Positions 13,436 to 26,332 of a stretch of DNA of 64,000 nucleotides are shown here, in pieces (positions within the stretch are counted from its first letter, which is position 1; each line of letters begins with the position of its first letter). The notes beneath the pieces are model-generated. The model ran no database searches, had not been told where the DNA came from, and saw nothing but the letters and a program-made list of their open reading frames with translations. The DNA comes from Ustulina deusta (Eukaryota > Ascomycota > Sordariomycetes > Xylariales > Xylariaceae). Location: assembly GCA_023159155.1 (NCBI GenBank), contig JAJNNX010000021.1, positions 1-64,000 of the forward strand, written 5' to 3'. Made by a program: the position numbers and the translations under genes.

Positions 13436-14099
13436 TTTTTAATATATTTAATTAATTAAACATAGTATAAAATATAATAAATATAAATAATAAACTAAAA
13501 CAAATAAATAAACTAATAATACTAGATTTAATTTAAAATATAATTAAATATTTAAGCAAAACTATTATAAACAATAAATAAAAATAACATTTCTATTTAA
13601 TATATAAAATAAATAAACAGCAAAAAATTAATAAAAATATTAAAATATTTTCTAAAACTAAGCACTTTTTTTATATTATAAATAAGCTAATTTATAATAT
13701 ATATAAAAGTAATAAATAGTTTTATATTTTATATAGTATATTTAAACAAATATTATATTAGTTTTAACTAAATAATAAAAAACTTTAAGCTTTATTTTAT
13801 TTATTATAAATTATAACTAGTTAAAAATATATATAAAATATTAACTAAAATATAATTTTAATTATATTAATAAACTAAAGCTAATAAAAAACTTATATTT
13901 TATTTTTATTTTTAGTTAAATTAATTAGTATGTTTTAATAACTTATAAAAAAAACTTATTATAAAACTTATAATTATATATTAATAGTATTATATTATAT
14001 ATTTAAATAAATATTATTAATACTAAGTAATAAAAAATATATAACTAAAAAATAAGCTGCTATATTTATATGCTACTTATTATTAAACAATTAAAATAT

Positions 14100-14262
14100 T
14101 TTAAAAAAAATTATATTTAACTAAAATTATAAATTTATTTTTAAGTTTTAAAAAAAAATATAAAAAGCTTTAAATATTAAATTATTAATAACTACTACTT
14201 ACTACTTATAAAAAAATAGTTTATTTAAATAAAAAAACTAAACTATGAAAATAGCTATATAT
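14100..14262 (+). pseudogene. Gypsy E integrase remnant
   Basis: Translation gives KALNIKLLITTTYYL-stop-KNSLFK-stop-KN-stop-TMKIAI. This aligns with the Gypsy integrase core 'F..LNVKLLMTTAYHPQ.DGQSERTNQTMEIAI'. Glutamine, glycine and arginine codons have become stops or lysines through RIP. It resumes the pol gene interrupted at 7300 by A2, and so ties both halves of E together. Confidence 0.8.
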
Positions 14263-15458
14263 TTTTATAACTTTTTATAATTTAAGTTTAATTAGCTTAA
14301 ATTTACACTAGTTTTATAATAAAACTTTAATTTTATATAATTATATATTATATAATTAATTTTTTATAAATAATTATTTAGATTTAAACTACCCGGATTT
14401 TGTAATATTATAACTAAACAAACTAATAAGTATATTTTTAAAAAAATATAAAATATATATAAATATTTATATTAAAACATTAAGCTAATAATAAACTTTG
14501 CTATAATAAAACCTAAAAAGCAGTGTAATAAAAAGTATTATATGCTTTAATTTAAACTAAAAAATAAAATCTTTGTTTATTTATATAATAGTTACTATTT
14601 ATTTAGTAAGCTTTTAAAAAAATTCTTATATTAAAAAACTAAACCTTAAACTATTAAACAAAAAATTAAAAACCTAGTATATAAACTAAATTTTTTATTA
14701 TATTACTAAATATATTTTATAATATGAATAATTTAATTATCCTTTATAAAAAACAATAATAATTTATTTAAGCATATAGTACTTTAACTCAAATAATAAT
14801 AAAAATATTTATAAAATTAAAACAATTATATAATACTACTTTAATTATTATAAAAATAAGTTTAAATATTTTATTAAATAAAGAAAAATAAAAACATAAA
14901 TATAATCGTTAGTACTTAAAGCACTATTTGTATTATTTAAAAAATCTCGTTAAAAACTACTAAAATAAACGCAAACTATAACCTAACTTTTAATACAAAC
15001 TAAAAAAAAGCTTAAAAAACATATTTAAACATTAAAAAAAACTATATAAAAACATAAGCTTTTTTAAATTAATCTTTATAAAACAAACAATTTTAATTAA
15101 ATCTATACTTAAAATAATAATTAAACTATTAATATTTAATACCACAATACTTAAAACAAAAATTAAATTAGCAATTTTTATTAAAACTATACTTAACCTA
15201 GCAATTATTAAAAAAACAATTAATAAAAATATACTAAAAAATATACTACTAGTAAAAACAATAAAACTATTTAAACTACTAGTTAAAGCAGCAATAAAAA
15301 AAGCATTAGCTACTTTAATATAACATAATAACTATTTAAAAAAAATATATATATATATATATAAATATAAATAATTAAAAAACAACCCTAGTTATTTATA
15401 TATATAAATAGTTAATACTTGCTAAAGTTAATAAAAAGTTTTTTTATGCCTAGTATTT

Positions 15459-15663
15459 TAATAAAAACTTATAAAAAGCTCGAACTAGCAACCTTAAATA
15501 GTAGCTTATGCCTTAGGTTAGAACAAGTCCACACTAGGTGGCCTGTGCTCCTGTGAGTAGGACCTCGCACACAAATATATTAGACCTTCCAATATTCTAC
15601 TACACACCCACTCTTTCTAGAATGATTATTTTTATTTACATACCTATCAGTCTTTTTATTATA
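15459..15663 (+). repeat. 3' LTR of gypsy E
   Basis: This is the partner of 2155-2361 and is clearly less RIP-mutated over 15480-15650, for example CCACACTAGGTGGCCTGTGC against CTATACTAGGTGGACTATAC-type sequence in the left copy. It ends ATA where the left copy ends GCA. Confidence 0.65.
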
Positions 15664-16955
15664 AAAGAAATCTAACTATAGGCTTTTTTAGCTTTAGCTT
15701 TTTTAGCTATAGCTTTTTTTTTTAAAAACTTTTATTATTATAATATTAATATTTTTTTTGGGGTAATTAAAATAATATATATTTATAATACTAAAAGACT
15801 TACTAGCTTTAGTTCTATAAAATTATATATTAGCTGCTAAACTTTTAAAATATATTAAATAGTTTATTTTTAATAAATATAAAGCTTTTTTGTTTTATTT
15901 TAAACTGCTTAATTTATTTTATAAATTTATTAACTTTAAAACTTAATACTTTAAGTTTTTAAGCAATTTTTATAGTTTTTTTATTAATTTATATTTTTTT
16001 AAAATATTATTTTATTTATAGTTAGTTTTAATGCTTAATTAATAATATTTATATATAAAAACTTATTAAGTTTTTTATTATAAAAATAATTAAAATATTT
16101 TTAAGTTTTAGTAGCTTTTTAGTTTTATTAAAAATTAAATATTTTATTAGGGTTAATTTATTATAAGTTTTATTAAAAGTTTTTATAATTTTATTAAATT
16201 TTTTCAGTAAGCTTTATATATATTACTCGTTTATATAATATTTATGATAAATTTGTTTTATTTTAAAATCTTTAATTTAAACTTTTTTTAAAAAAAATTA
16301 TAAGTATATTTTTAATTATTATATTTTTTAAAAACTATTTTAATAAAACAACAAGTTTAAAAAATATTATAATATATTAGAATTTATTTAATTTTATTAA
16401 GTTTTTTTATATATTTAAATTAATTATTTATTTATTTATTTTAGTTTTGTTGAATAATAAATACTAGTTTATTTTTAGGTTAAAAAATATACAAAATAAA
16501 CTATTTTTAATATTTAAATTTATTATAATATATAATATTATATAATTATATTAATAATTTATTAAGCAAAAAAATATTAAATAATATTATATAAAATATA
16601 TTATAAAAATTATTATAATTAATATTTTAATAATAAAAATATAAACTTTTTAATTTTTTTTTGCTCATTTAATTATATTACTAATTTAGTTTCTAGTTTT
16701 TATAAATATATATTTAATAATTTTAAAACCAAAATTAATTATAAACACAAAAAGTTAAAAATAAAAATAATTATTTATTTATATAGTTTTTAATATATAG
16801 CTTTAATTATAAAGATTTAAGCTTTATTAAAGTTTTTTACAAAAATATTAATATAGTTAATAGGTTGTTTTTTTTTAAGCTTTTTAAGTTTTTTTTATAA
16901 AAAAGAGTTTTTTTACTATTTTTAATTAAATATTTTATTTTTTTAAAAATTATAT
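15664..16955. other. AT-rich RIP DNA, no feature recognised
   Basis: About 1.3 kb between the end of gypsy E and the D LTR. Long T-rich runs dominate; no LTR, coding motif or tandem repeat was recognised on either strand. It probably derives from another mutated transposon. Confidence 0.4.
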
Positions 16956-17079
16956 TGTTATGAACTAATAGTACAAGGGATTTATTAAAAGGACTAAGCG
17001 CGGGGCACAAAAAAAGGCTTCTAGTACATAACTAATAAAGGAAGTATTAAAAGCTTTAAGTTATATAATAAATTATTAG

Positions 17080-17174
17080 ATTACTAATAAAAGCATAAGC
17101 TTAAATCATTAGTAAGAAAATAAGCTTAGATCATTAGTAAGGGCATAAGTTTAGATTATTAGTAAGTAGGTAAG
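17080..17174 (+). repeat. 25-bp subrepeats in the D LTR
   Basis: About three and a half tandem copies of a 25-bp unit of the form ATTAGTAAGxxxATAAGCTTAGATC lie in the LTR of D, starting at about 17080, 17108, 17133 and 17158. The same array, inverted, is at about 34600-34700 in the second D copy, so it belongs to the LTR. Confidence 0.8.
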
Positions 17175-17353
17175 TGTCATGCCTGGCATACTAGGACCGG
17201 TGCACACTCACTATATATATATACTATATCCGCACCTACTTCAATAGAAAATTTTTCTTTTATAAGCTTTAATCTTATAAGCTAACTTTACCGAATATAT
17301 AACTTATTTTTTTATATATTATACCTAACTTTATAAACTTCTTATTTATAATA
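17175..17353 (+). repeat. 5' LTR of gypsy C
   Basis: It begins TGTCATGCCTGGCATACTAG, nearly unmutated for its first 50 bases, and becomes AT-rich further in. Its partner at 24662-24840 reads TATTATGCTTAGTATACTAG at the same place; every difference in that stretch is C-to-T or G-to-A. Confidence 0.88.
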
Positions 17354-20149
17354 ATTGTAAAGCTTTTTTTTAAAGTTATTTATAATATATTTATATAATA
17401 GCTTTTAAAAAACCTAGACTATTAATTAGATTAATGCCTCTTAAAAAAAATAAATTAGCTATAAATAGCTAACAAAGCTATATTAATTTTTTTCTAAATA
17501 AAAATCAAAAATTAAAGCTTAATAGTAGTTTAATATTTAGTTACTAAAATAATAATAATATTTTATAATTTAAAAGTACTAACTAATTTTTATTATAACA
17601 AAATATTTAGTTTAAAGCAGAACTTAAAAAAATAAATAAATAACTAAAAAAATAAAAATAACCTACCTTTAGATCGAAAGGATTTTAACTTATAAGCGTA
17701 TATAAATTAATATTAAAATAAAAACCTAAAAAATATAAGCATTAAAAAAAAGCTAGAAATTTAAAAAACCTTAAATCTTTTAATTTTTTAGATTTTTTTT
17801 ATATTTTTTACCTAGAACATAAAAGTTAGCACTAAAAATAATATAACTTTTTTAATTTTAGCTTGTTATTTATTTATTTTTTTTTTTTTTTGTTATTTAA
17901 CAAGTTAGATTTAAATAGTTCTAATTATTAATTACTTTATTATTATAAATACTACAATAATAATAAAAAATTAAATATTAATCTTAGTTACTTTTTAAAA
18001 TTTAAATATTTTTTGCTTACTATATAGTTTATTTATAACTAGTAAATTAAATAGATTAAAAAACTAAAATCTATGTTTAAAAGTTTATAAAAAAAGTTCT
18101 AATAAGCTTAAATTTAAATTATTTATATAGTTAGCAAAATAAACTAGAATTACAAAAACTAATATTAAGTTTTTTTTTAAAAAAAAGCGTACTAAAATTT
18201 CTTTTTTTATAAATCTAATTAAAAGATTTTTATTAACTGGACTAAAATCTTAATTTATTAATTAACTTTTTTTATTATAAATATTAGCTAGCAGTTAAAA
18301 AAAGCTTAATAATAAGTTAATTAAAACTTTAAAATATTTAATTAATATTTATTCTAAATTAAAATTTAGAAAAAATTATAAAATAATAATAAAAAAGCTA
18401 TATTATACTATTAAAAACTAACCGATTTATTTTAACAAAAAATTATAAATTTTAATAATTTATTATTTTAAAAAAGATTAGTAATAGTAAATATAATATA
18501 GTATTATTAAAAACTAATAACTTTTATTTTTAAAGCTATAAAGCTTTAACAAAAATTTTTATATTTAAATATTAACTAAACTAATATTAATAAATCCTAA
18601 AATTAGCAATAATACTAAAGCTTTTTTAAATAAAAATATTTTAATAATAAAAATTATTTTTGCTAAAACTAAAAATATTATAATATAGTTTAAAACTAAA
18701 ATAATTATTAGTACTATAACTAGCTAAAACAACCTTATTTAAATTAGCAATCTTTTAATAATTATATATTTAAAAAATTATTATTTTTTAAATATTTTAG
18801 TTAATATACCTCTAATACACTTTAAAAATAGCTATAAAATAACTTTAATAACTACCCGAAGCAAAATAGTAATACTTAGAACTTTTTTTATTTTAATTAT
18901 AAAAAAATAGGTTATATTAGTTATAACTATAAAAAACCTAACCAGTAATACTTACTAAAAAATTAAAAACATTAGATTTAAAAAATTTAATTAAATTAAA
19001 AATAAAAAAACTCTAATATATTTTACTATTTATAAAAAAACAACTATTATTTGGACTAAAATTATTTATATAATTTTTTAGTATATTTTAATAAATATTT
19101 AAATAATAATTAAAAAAATAAAAAATAGTTTTAGTTTTAGCTATAAAATTTAAGCCAAAACTATAGTTTTTTATACTTATTTTGTATTAATTTTGTATTT
19201 TATACAATATTTATTTTATTAGCCTAAAAAAACTTCTATTAAAAATATTTATTAATTTAGATTTTTATATTAAATATAATTATATTAGTTATACTTTTGC
19301 TTTATATAACAAACTAAAAAAAGCTTTATTTTATATTTATGCTTTATAATATATTATTAAAAATAGATTTTTTAGTTATAGCGCTTATTAAGTTATTTAT
19401 AAACTTATTAATAGCTATAAAATAACTTAAAAATTTTGGCATACCTGTATTATTATTAACCAAAATAATCGGTTAAAAAAAAGTCTAGTGCTTTTTTCTT
19501 AAACTATACTAAAAAACTAAAAAATTATATTTAATTTAAGTTTAAATCGCTAGTTTTATAGCTTAAAACTTAAACATTTTAAATTAATTATAATTTATTA
19601 ATTTATTAGAGCTTATAAAAATAAAAAATATTATTAAGCTATTATATATTTTTTTAAATTTTTTTAATTAAAAAAATTAAAAACTAAAAAAAATTGTACT
19701 AGTTTTAAAAATGTTCCGCTAAAATTTTATAACTTAGCTAATCTTTTTAATACTAATAAAACTAGTATTTTTTTATACTTTAAACAAAAAAATTTAGCAA
19801 TTAATCTATAAAATAATACTATAGTACTTTATTATTTTATTTATTTATTAGCTCAAAACAAACTTAAAAAACTTTAAGAATAGCTTACAAAAATAATAAC
19901 TAATAAAAAAATACAAAAATCTAAAAGCTTAGCTAAAGCTTTTATTTTGTTTATTTTTAAAAAAAATAAAAATTTAAAACTATATATAAATTATAAAAAA
20001 CTTAACTATATTATATAGAAAAATTGCTATATTTTTTTTTTTTTTTTTAGAATTAATAAATAGATTTGTATACGTTAAAATATTTACTAAAATTAATTTT
20101 AAAAATATTTATTATTATATCTAAATCAAAAAAAGAAATAAATAAAAAA

Positions 20150-20345
20150 TAGCCTTTTATATATATTATAGCTATTATAAATTTCTAGTTATACTTATAA
20201 GTTTATATAATATTTCTACTACTTTTTAAAACTATATATATAAAATATTTAATAATATTTTAGATATATTCTATATTATATATTTAAATAATATTTTTAT
20301 ATTTTTTATAAATAAAAAATCCTATATAAAATATATCTAAAAAAT
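20150..20345 (+). pseudogene. Gypsy C reverse transcriptase remnant
   Basis: The frame through 20150-20310 reads AFYIYYSYYKFLVILISLYN, STTF, then IFNNILDIFYIIYLNNIFIF. This is the Gypsy RT core 'TAFRTRYGHYEFLVMPFGL.NAP.TFQ...N.VL.D..D.FVVVYLDDILIFS'. The catalytic aspartates of YLDD read as asparagine and the TTFQ glutamine is a stop, both explained by G-to-A and C-to-T changes. Non-functional. Confidence 0.88.
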
Positions 20346-21984
20346 TATTAAAAAACTTTAAAATATTAAGCTATATACTAAGCTTTTAAAATATTAGTTC
20401 TAATAAAAAAAACTCAAATTTTTTAAATATATTATATTTAATTAAAATATTAAAATAAACCTTAGTTATATTAATATAATTAAATAGTAACTATTTCCTA
20501 GTTCTTATTATAAGCTATAATAATTTTTAAAGTTCTACAACTTTTACTAGCGCTTTATTAAAAAATATTTCTAAATTGCTGCTTTTTTAACTTAATATTT
20601 AAAAAAAAGCGCAACTAAAACAAAAAAAAATCAAATTTTTTTAGACTGTTCTATAGTAAAAGTTTTCAAAAAGCTCTAGAACTTATTTAAGAAAACTATT
20701 TTTTTTATATATTTTAACCCTAAAAAGCAAATATTAATAAAAACTAATTTTTCTAAAGCAATACTAACAAAGAACCTTTTTTAAAAAAATAATTAAAATA
20801 AATAGTATTTTGTTACGTTTTATTTTTATAAGTTTACTAATACAGAATTAAACTATAGAACTTTAAATCAAAAAATATTTATAATTATAAAATATTTTAA
20901 GTATTAGTAGTATTATTTTTAAAAAAACAAATTATTAATTAAAATATTAACTAACTATAATAATTTTTAAATATTTATAAAAATTTTAAAACTAAATAAA
21001 AAGTAAGCTTATTAGTATATATATTTAGTTTTTTTTAATTTTATTATTAAATATAAACAAAGCAAGCAAAACAGGGCTAATTTTTTATTATGCCGATCTA
21101 ATTATATAAATAATTCGTCCTAAAATACTAATCTTTTTTTAATACTAAAAAAAAAAATTGTAATAATATAAACTAAAATTTCTAATAAGTACTTAAAAGT
21201 ACTAGTAGGCAAAATATATACTGCCTAACCCCTTAAAAAAAAAACTATTTTTATATAAGCAATTATATATATATAAGCATAAATAATTACAAGTAATAAA
21301 AACTTCTAAAACCTAAATATATTATAAAACTTATAAAATATAATCTAAAATATTTAATAAAAAAACCTTAAATATAAATTAATTAAAAAGCATATTAATA
21401 CTAAAAAGCTTATAGACCTTTAATAAATAATTAAAAAATCTTTTTTATACTATAAAAATAAAGTTTATATTTTTTCTAAAAAATCTATTTATTTTTAGCT
21501 TATTAAATTATATTATAATAACCTATTAGCAAAACATTTTAAATAAAACCATATGCTTAAACTATTATAGCGTAAGTTTTTTTAGCTAAAAATAAAAATA
21601 AATATTAATAACTATATAAATAGTTATATAATATACTTTAGATTAAAAACAAAACATTACTAAAAATATAGCAAACTTAATATTTTATTTATACTTTTAG
21701 TTTTTATATAAAAATTATTTATAAACTTTATAGTTAGACTGTTTTTAATTTTTTATAAAAACTACTAAATTAATTATATTTTAATAATTATTAATAAATT
21801 TATTAAGTTAATATACTTATTTTTTATTAATATTAAAATAATTTTAATATAATTTATTATTTTATTTTATTAAAAAATTAAATATATTTATAAAAGTTTT
21901 ATAAGTATTATGTTAAACCGCAGCTCTTTTTTTATTAGTTATTTCTAGTTAGACTTATACTATTATTTTAAGATTAAAAAAAAA

Positions 21985-22165
21985 TATTTAATTATATTTT
22001 ATTTTAGAACTAATAAACAAATAGAACATATAAATTAAATAATTAAAAACTACTTTAAATGTTTTATTAATAGCAAACAAACTAATTAGCTATAACTATT
22101 TTTTTAAGCATATTTTACGATTAATTTAGCTATTAATAATATAACTAGCAAGTTATTTTTTAAAG
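21985..22165 (+). pseudogene. Gypsy C integrase remnant
   Basis: The reading gives FRTNKQIEHIN-stop-IIKNYFKCFIN followed by AYFTINLAINNITSK. It aligns with the conserved Gypsy integrase segment 'HPQTDGQTERINQ.IE.YLR.YIN' and 'AEFAYNNS.H.STG.SPF'. Several Q and W codons are stops. Order RT then integrase confirms Ty3/Gypsy rather than Copia. Confidence 0.85.
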
Positions 22166-24194
22166 CTTTATATAGCTATATATTAAAGTTTAAACTATTT
22201 ATTAAAGATAATTTTATTTTAAAAGGGGTGCTAGCAATATAAAAACAATTGCAAAAACTATAAATTATTAAAAATAACTTAAAAAATTAGTAATAAATTA
22301 TAGTTAAAAAGTATTAAAAATATTATAATATTAAATATAAACTTATAATTTATAAAATCAGAAATATAGTAGTATTATTTATAAAAAACTTAAGTTTTAA
22401 ATATTTTAAATTTATACTTAAGTTTATTAGCCTATTCTAAATCTTTAGCTATATTAGATTATAAATATATTACTTTATATTTTTAGCATAATATATTTGC
22501 TTTTATAATATTTTTTTTATCTAATTACTTAAATTTTAAAAAGCTAATACTATATATAATTTATTTATGCTAAACCTTATAAACAACTTAAATAAATAAA
22601 AAATTAAAAATATAATAATAAAATAAATATATAATTATAAGTTATATTATAAAATTAAATAAAAAAGCTGGCCAACTAAATATAATTAATAAGTATTAAT
22701 TATTAATATTATAGTACCTAAAGCAATATAAACTTTTAAATAATAGCAAAGTTACCAAAAAAAAAAGAACTTTTAACCTAACAATTTATACCCGAACTAG
22801 TTATAAAAAAAGATCGATTAATTTTATCTTTATTTAAAAGTATTTTGCTTTATTTTTTAAAAATTTACTACTTTTATAATTATATTAGCCTAAAACTCTA
22901 GCAAATTAATAAAAATAAACTTATAAATACTTATATAATTAGAATTAAACTAATTATTTTAAATACTTAATCTATACTTTATTATTAAGCTATATATAAA
23001 CTACTCCTAAAATTAGATTTTATTAAAATAGGTAATATTTATATTAGTTATATTAGTTAATCTAATAGTTCAAATAATTTAATTAATAGTGCTTACTACT
23101 GCTTTTTATATTTTTAATATAAAATAACAAATAGCTAATATTTATAATATATAACTATAATCTTTAAATTAAAAGTATAAAATATTCTTATAAAAATATA
23201 CCTAGCATTAAGCTAATATTTAATTATATTAAATAATCTTATAAACTAAAGGTAAATAAAAATATTTATAGTATTAAAAAAAATATATGTTACTACTTAA
23301 AGCTATACGTTCTTTTATTATACTATTATTTAGGTATATATAATATAGATATTTTAAACTTATATAAATAACTAACAAATATACTATAAAATAAAAATAG
23401 AACTATTTATTTTTGAATTACTTAAAATACTAATAATTTTAAACTAAGAGCAATAAGTTACTATAAAGCAACAGAATATTTTTAATAAACAAAATTAAAT
23501 ACTAATAAGTTATTAATAAAACTTTAGAAGCGCTTACTAGGCACTTAAGCCTATTTTATTTATAACTTTATAGTTATTTTTGTCTAATTTAAGATTAAAA
23601 AACTAGTAGGACTAGTTTAACAATTTGTTTATATAAATTATATTAAAAAGTATTAAGCCTAAAATCTAATTATATAATATATTTAAGTTAGTAAAAATAT
23701 TAATATAAAATAAATATAATTATATTTATTAGTTCGTATATTTTTTTGCTTTTTTAGCATTTATTATAAAAAAAAGCTTTTGTTTTTTTTATTATATAAA
23801 CAACCTAGATAGACCGGCCAAGATTGGGCTAAGCTCTATTATAAATACTACTAAAACAGCATTAGTACGTATACGCTTTATAAACTAGATTTTTAGCAGC
23901 TTTGTGCCTATATGCTTTGTTTTTAGCGCGTATACTTTGTTTGTATATATAACGTTTATAGTTGTAGTAGTTGTAGCTATTAATTATTTTTTAATAAGCT
24001 TTATACTAAAAGTAATAGTTGCAGCAAATAATAAAGGGCTTATTATCTAAAAAAAAAACAATAAAGTTAGTATTAGATATAGTAATATTAGCGTAAAAAT
24101 AAAAAAATAAAAAAATAAAAAAAGTGCAGAAAAGGTAAGAAATAATAGCAGCGAAGTAAAAGAGTAGCTAAAACTAACTAAAATAATAGCAGCA

Positions 24195-24197
<3 letters not shown>

Positions 24198-24230
<33 letters not shown>
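24198..24230 (+). repeat. Poly(A) run of 33
   Basis: An uninterrupted run of 33 A residues ends a segment (about 23800-24197) that contains unusual G-rich, (A)nT-repeat and AGCAGC-like sequence for this region. It lies within gypsy C between integrase and the 3' LTR. Confidence 0.9.
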
Positions 24231-24232
<2 letters not shown>

Positions 24233-24661
24233 AAGCTAGAATATTTATATAAAACTAGATTAGTTTTATAAGCAATTTATGCATAGCTTATACTTAAATT
24301 ACTAGTATTAAAATTTACTATATATTTAAATATATAATATATATATATATACTATATTATATATATACTAAAACTTTTAATTAATAATACTATATAAGTA
24401 CTAAAGTACTTATATTAATAATAATAATAATACTATATATTACTAATATAACAAAAATATTTATATATTTATACTTATAAACACCTAATTAATTATACTG
24501 CATTAATCGCATATATATTACTCCAATTCTATATAAACCCCGTACTTAAATCACCTCTTATCTATACATACATATACTACCTACCTATACTATACACTTT
24601 ATATTTTATATATTTATATATATTAAGTTAGAAATAACCTGACTAAAAAAAAAAAAATAAT

Positions 24662-24840
24662 TATTATGCTTAGTATACTAGGACTAGTACACACTTATTA
24701 TATATATATATTATATTTGCACCCATTTTAATAAAAAATCTTCTTTTTATAAGCTTTAGTTTTATAAGCCAACCTTACTAAATATATAACTTATTTTTTT
24801 ATATATTGTACTTGACTTTGTGAACTTTTTATTTATAATA
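24662..24840 (+). repeat. 3' LTR of gypsy C
   Basis: A 179-bp partner of 17175-17353 of identical length. A purine-rich tract (A-rich, 24645-24658) lies immediately upstream. Confidence 0.87.
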
Positions 24841-26107
24841 ATAAACTAAAGAAAATAAAGTTTAATTAGTAAAACCTAATATTAAAAAAAAGAAAAATAG
24901 CTATAAAGTTATAGATATATTTATTATATTTTATAATTAAACAGTTCTTACTTCATTATTTAATTTAAGCATATAAGTAGTTTTTAGAATTATTTATATA
25001 AAAGGTGACTTTTTAATAAATATTACAAAAAAAAAACAGATCTATTAAAACTTTAATTTTTTATTAAACAAACTTATATTACTATAATACTATAGTAAAC
25101 TACTATATTAGCTTATTTAATATAGCAAGGTTATTATATTTTAAATAATTATTGTTTAATTAATATTTAAAATAGACTTATTTAACTAGTAATATAAAAT
25201 AGCTTTTAAAAAATTAATTCAAAAATAAGTATAATAGTTATTTAATTAACTATAAATATATATTACCTAACTTAAGCAAAATAATAAACAACTTAAAAAT
25301 TAAATAAATATAATTAAACTAAAAAAATATAAACTTATATAATTAATAAAGTTTAATAAAAACTTAAAATAATTTAAAAGATTTATAATATAAGTTAAAA
25401 TATATATCTAATATTATAACAAAGATTTTATAAAAAAAAAAAAAAGTTCTATATGTAGCAAAATATTTTATTAGAAACGCTTTCAAATAGTTTAAACTTA
25501 TAATAAAAAATTATATAAAATGAAAAGAATTAAATTGTAATAATAATATAAAAGCAATATTTAAAAATATTGCAAAATTCAAAATATTATTAATAAACAT
25601 ATATAAAAACTTTAAAAAAAATATTAGGCTAAACAAAAAGTTATAATAATATATTAAAAAAAAGTAGCATATAAATATAAAGTAAAGTTTAAAAAAGTTT
25701 TAGTACAAACTTTATAAATAAATATTAATATATTAATAATAGTGTTTTATAACGGGCTAAAAAAATCAGTTTAAAATAAGTGATATATAAATAAAAAATT
25801 TAATAAATTTAAAAACTTTATTACTTAAGCTATTAAAATTAATAAATAATTTTATAAATAATAATAATAATAAAAACAATAAAATATATTTTATTTAACA
25901 AATATATAAATTCATAGCTATAAAGATTTGTATAGAACTTATAGAACTTAATATAACTAAAAAAAATAAAAACTTAAGCAAAGTTAAATATTATAATTAG
26001 AATTAAAAAAAGCATTATATTCAAAATTATAATAAATTATAAAAAAAATAAAAATATAAAAATATAAAACAAACTAGAACTATAACAATAGTAATATTAT
26101 AAATTAG

Positions 26108-26332
26108 TGTTGGATTAATCGTACGCAATTAGCTAGGGCACTTACGGACCCCTTCGTACGAAGGGGTCTGGCCAAGGGGTCTGGGCCAAGGGGTCCGGCT
26201 AGGGACCACCTACCCAATTCCTTCCTTTCTCTCCCTCCTTCGAGTGTGGCATATAGTGAATACACTGTATTCCACCAACCTTGCAGGCATGTACTGCTGC
26301 CTTGGAAATATGCAGTACACTCCATTCAAACA
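26108..26332 (+). repeat. Solo LTR of family B (copy B2), not RIP-mutated
   Basis: This 225-bp solo LTR is flanked by perfect ATTAG duplications (26103-26107 and 26333-26337). It is almost identical to B1 but lacks about 44 bp containing the second palindrome. Starts TGTTGGATTAATCG, ends CATTCAAACA. A minus-strand apparent frame across it is an artefact. Confidence 0.92.

Larger units (their letters stand above)
2155..15663 (+). mobile_element. Ty3/Gypsy retrotransposon E, RIP-dead, split by a family A insertion
   Basis: Matching direct repeats at about 2155-2361 and 15459-15663 serve as the LTRs. Between them lie Gypsy pol remnants in order: reverse transcriptase tail (about 6550-6760), RNase H (about 7160-7290), then, after the 6.1-kb A2 insertion at 7301-13435, integrase (about 14100-14262). 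Without A2 the element is about 7.4 kb, normal for Gypsy. The gag side (2.4-6.3 kb) is too mutated to read. An AAT microsatellite lies near 3449-3463 and a decayed low-complexity stretch at about 4270-4450. Element order and strand are well supported; exact LTR starts are approximate. Confidence 0.75.
17175..24840 (+). mobile_element. Ty3/Gypsy retrotransposon C, complete but RIP-dead, nested in D
   Basis: The element is 7666 bp with two 179-bp LTRs (17175-17353 and 24662-24840) that start TGTCATGC/TATTATGC and both end ATA (from ACA). It has split the LTR of element D. The target duplication is GTAAG on the left (17170-17174) and ATAAA on the right (24841-24845), a RIP-altered version of the same five bases; the intact D copy at 34310-34870 has GTAAA there. 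RT (20150-20345) and integrase (21985-22165) remnants read on the plus strand. A 33-A run (24198-24230) lies just upstream of the 3' LTR region. Confidence 0.88.
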
